From: an uncultured Flavonifractor sp.
GTDB lineage: Bacteria > Bacillota > Clostridia > Oscillospirales > Oscillospiraceae
NCBI GenBank assembly: GCA_947384055.1
Contig: CANDFO010000010.1
Span: 1-51,221, forward strand
Direction of reading: 5' to 3'
DNA: 51,221 nt
Under the pieces are notes generated by a model, which made no database searches, was not told the origin of the DNA, and saw nothing but the letters and a program-made list of their open reading frames with translations. Position 1 is the stretch's first letter. Each line of letters opens with the position of its first letter. The position numbers were made by a program, and so were the translations under genes. Below, one piece after another: positions 49,258 through 51,221 of this stretch.

Positions 49258-50882
49258 CTGTCTTCTCCTTTTATCGTTCTGCAAGCTTTGAAGATTTCGT
49301 ACCCCACGCTTGTATACGCCGCTTGATTCATGTACTGAGGCTCTATCCCATAATCAGTCAAATGGTCGGTAAACTGTAGCTTGGGGGGGACTTTTAACAA
49401 TAGCGCACTGTTACATAACCCGCAAAAATAGCGTTCCATTGCCCCAATAGACGCATTGATGTTATCAATTTCACTGTCAGGATAACATTCCCGCTTTGAC
49501 AAGGTCCCAAATTGATTTGAAAGCCTGTTCTGTAGCACAATAATCTTTACAATATAAGGGCTGTTGTTCAGTAAATCCACAAGCTCCACGCATTTCGCTT
49601 TCCAGAGCAAATCATATTCATCGCTGGTCATATCTATTTTGCGGCCCCTCAGGTTTGTTTCGGATTGATAAAACGCCTCGCTTGCCGCAGCATATTGTTC
49701 ATTCCCTAAATCCACCGCGCCCCAGCGCTCTTCCACAAAATCTATAAAAAAGTACACCGGCTCCTTGAGCGTCAGGATGCGTTTTTTCAACAGGCTGAGC
49801 ACATCTCTCTCCACCTGATCTTTCCGAAACGCCTGCTTGTGCTGTATTTGGGTATTCTCCGCCGGAGCGGACATGGCGGAAACCAAACCTGAAAAACAAA
49901 AATGCTCAATCTGTCCACAGAACAAATTTGAAAACTGAACTTCCCATCTGGCCGAAAATCCACCAAAAACAATGGCGCTTTTTACATTATCTCTGGGATC
50001 AAGTTTGAGCCGCTGGATCAGAATTCGTTCTTGATATTCGCTGAATTTGCGGCGAACCCCTTCTTCTCCGCAATCCGATTCCCCCATTCGGAAGTAATAC
50101 TCCCGCAAACAGAATAATCTGAGCAGATCTATGTTGCCCCACAGCTGGCCTTTTTGCTCCAGCTTATCTAAAAAGAACTGCGAAACAGTTATATAATCCT
50201 CAATGACCTTTACATCTTTTGTGGTGCTGCCCAAACTATGGCGGCTGAGCCTGTAATGGACGCCCGGTTTTTCCACCAGTGACATATTCAAAGTGTTCAA
50301 AATAAAAGTCGGCTTATATCCCCAATCCTCATATGAGAATGTTTCGGGCTGGAATAATTCATTTTCCAGGAGCCAGGTGCGGCGGATCAATTTTTTCCAG
50401 ACACTGGGATAATCGCAGAGCAGAAGAATCTTCCTTAACTCCTCCGTGTCATAAATCCCCGCTGGCAGCACATGCAGCCGCTCCTGCCCGCCTTCATCTT
50501 CATAAAACATGTAAATAGAGGTGCTCGACACACAGTCGAAAGGGCCTTTTTTCATTTCACGGTACAGCGTGTCAATATAATCCCGGTCCAGCCAATCATC
50601 CGCATCGGCATAAACAATGTAATCTCCGCGGGCCAGCACAAGGCCTTGATTACGGGCCGCGCCCAACCCTTTTCGTACTGTGTTTTCAACGATTCGGATT
50701 CTCCCGTCCTCTACCGCCCAATTTTTTGCGATTTTCAATGTCTGGTCGGATGAAATATCATAAATAAGTATAATTTCCAAATTCCGAAACGTCTGACCAC
50801 ATATGCTCTCCAGGCACTGATCCAAATAATTTTCCGAATTGTATATTGGAATAATAACGCTGATCAGGTTGCTTTCGTGCAT
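49254..50882 (-). CDS. GT2 glycosyltransferase fused to a DUF6270-like domain
   Basis: 542 residues from the ATG at 50882 (AAGGAGG upstream). Residues 1-230 are family 2 glycosyltransferase: SVIIPIYNSENYLDQCLESI (8-27) and DYIVYADADDWLDRDYID with the DXD-like D-A-D-D. Residues about 300-540 resemble DUF6270, an SGNH-like domain of capsule loci (AIVFGGFSARWEVQFSNLF, YFFIDFVEERWGAVDLGN, KCVELVDLLNN, KIIVLQNRLSNQF). The usual GSCxxR entry motif reads GGFSAR here, so catalytic serine placement is altered. First gene of the locus inside the window. Confidence 0.82.
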   Translation of the reverse strand: MHESNLISVIIPIYNSENYLDQCLESICGQTFRNLEIILIYDISSDQTLKIAKNWAVEDGRIRIVENTVRKGLGAARNQGLVLARGDYIVYADADDWLDRDYIDTLYREMKKGPFDCVSSTSIYMFYEDEGGQERLHVLPAGIYDTEELRKILLLCDYPSVWKKLIRRTWLLENELFQPETFSYEDWGYKPTFILNTLNMSLVEKPGVHYRLSRHSLGSTTKDVKVIEDYITVSQFFLDKLEQKGQLWGNIDLLRLFCLREYYFRMGESDCGEEGVRRKFSEYQERILIQRLKLDPRDNVKSAIVFGGFSARWEVQFSNLFCGQIEHFCFSGLVSAMSAPAENTQIQHKQAFRKDQVERDVLSLLKKRILTLKEPVYFFIDFVEERWGAVDLGNEQYAAASEAFYQSETNLRGRKIDMTSDEYDLLWKAKCVELVDLLNNSPYIVKIIVLQNRLSNQFGTLSKRECYPDSEIDNINASIGAMERYFCGLCNSALLLKVPPKLQFTDHLTDYGIEPQYMNQAAYTSVGYEIFKACRTIKGEDR

Positions 50883-50957
50883 ATTTCCCGGCGCCTCCTT
50901 GTCTCACAATAGAGCGCTACTTATAAAAGCAAAATCTTTTCCGGTGACCAGCCGCGC

Positions 50958-50986
50958 CCCTTATCGTACCTTTCCCCTCCCGTCAA
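50958..50986 (-). promoter_or_regulatory. Candidate promoter of the polysaccharide operon
   Basis: Minus strand: -35 TTGACG (50981-50986) with a 17-bp spacer to a poor -10 TAAGGG (50958-50963). A second weak option nearby has -10 TATAAG close to 50918-50923. Neither is convincing, and the operon may read through from further upstream. Confidence 0.35.
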
Positions 50987-51013
50987 CCTTTTCTCACTTC
51001 AGGGTCTGACGTT

Positions 51014-51221
51014 TTATTTGCGGAACTCTACAATTATTTTGGCACATAGCTGCGTCTTGTCTTGCATCAGGCCAAGACCCTTTGCCAGTTCATTTTTCTT
51101 TAATAGGCCGGCAATGACAGGGCCTGTTTGTAACCTCCGCTTTGCCATCATTTGTAGACCCTCTGTCCAGTCACTTTTTTGCCCGCCAAAGGAGGAATTC
51201 CAGGAGCCAGTCAGGGTCAGC
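51014..51221 (-). CDS. Zinc-type medium-chain dehydrogenase, C-terminal fragment
   Basis: A minus-strand frame open at the right edge (first full codon ends at 51220) with TAA at 51014-51016; 68 codons visible. LTLTGSWNSSFGGQKSDW and TEGLQMMAKRRLQTGPVIAG match the last segment of MDR alcohol/polyol dehydrogenases (the G-T/S-W-N-S motif and the L-x-x-M-A-x-x-x-L-x-T-x-P-V-I motif), and the end KGLGLMQDKTQLCAKIIVEF is the usual final strand. Substrate cannot be judged; sugar-alcohol dehydrogenases occur in glycan loci. It lies 131 bases before the GT2 gene on the same strand. Confidence 0.72.
   Translation of the reverse strand, partial: LTLTGSWNSSFGGQKSDWTEGLQMMAKRRLQTGPVIAGLLKKNELAKGLGLMQDKTQLCAKIIVEFRK

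Overview
The window looks like chromosomal DNA of a GC-rich, low-GC-phylum (Firmicutes) anaerobe, most probably an Oscillospiraceae / Flavonifractor-type gut clostridium. This is an inference from Gram-positive ribosome binding sites, consensus sigma-A promoters, a DinR-type SOS box, a TIGR04255 protein, a DUF1836 regulator, a flotillin/NfeD pair, a selenium-dependent molybdenum hydroxylase accessory trio, phosphoketolase, and the style of the dispersed repeats. No rRNA or tRNA gene was seen.

Layout. 1-145 is the end of a primary sigma factor with a strong terminator. 200-8500 holds a DtxR/MntR regulator, SOS-type dinB, a metallophosphoesterase translationally coupled to pncB, an AT-rich S41 lipoprotein, pncA, and a TIGR04255-GNAT pair. 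pncB and pncA form an NAD salvage pair split by the AT-rich S41 gene, and the pncB 5' end has been duplicated upstream of pncB. 8500-13450 holds gltX and trpS fired from back-to-back promoters that share a -35 region, followed by a WecA/TagO-type transferase and UDP-GlcNAc 2-epimerase. 13450-18700 holds a membrane-anchored unknown protein, three small unknown proteins, a YfcE-type phosphoesterase, coaX and a MATE pump. 18800-24110 holds a lone SNF2-type helicase, a MITE-like element packed with hairpins, a DUF1836 regulator, and NfeD plus flotillin. 24200-28700 holds an autoregulated-looking MerR regulator, a LacI regulator and the yqeC-yqeB-xdhC trio. 29117-31552 is phosphoketolase. 31553-32460 is a repeat-rich gap with a transposase relic and a 56-bp tandem repeat.

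32461-50882 is one long minus-strand surface-polysaccharide locus, read from GT2 at the right to rfbD at the left. Its products make dTDP-L-rhamnose (RfbABCD) and, very probably, GDP-D-glycero-D-manno-heptose (GmhA-like isomerase, a fused HddC-GmhB, HddA and a co-located transaldolase). They also include glycosyltransferases of GT2, GT32, GT-D, DUF4422 and RgpF types and three methyltransferases. Rhamnose plus D,D-heptose suggests an S-layer-type or wall glycan, probably O-methylated. No flippase, polymerase or ABC exporter is in the window. The locus continues to the right of a partial zinc-type dehydrogenase at 51014-51221.

Most notable signals: (i) a G12 homopolymer inside the TylF-type methyltransferase, a candidate phase-variation switch; (ii) one Rossmann-like accessory domain of about 100 residues attached to seven otherwise unrelated enzymes of the polysaccharide locus; (iii) a terminal-inverted-repeat element containing a chain of eight hairpins, with a deletion derivative elsewhere; (iv) a duplicated pncB leader encoding a 19-residue decoy ORF; (v) shared -35 promoters for two tRNA synthetases. 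All family names come from motif recognition by eye; no database search was run.
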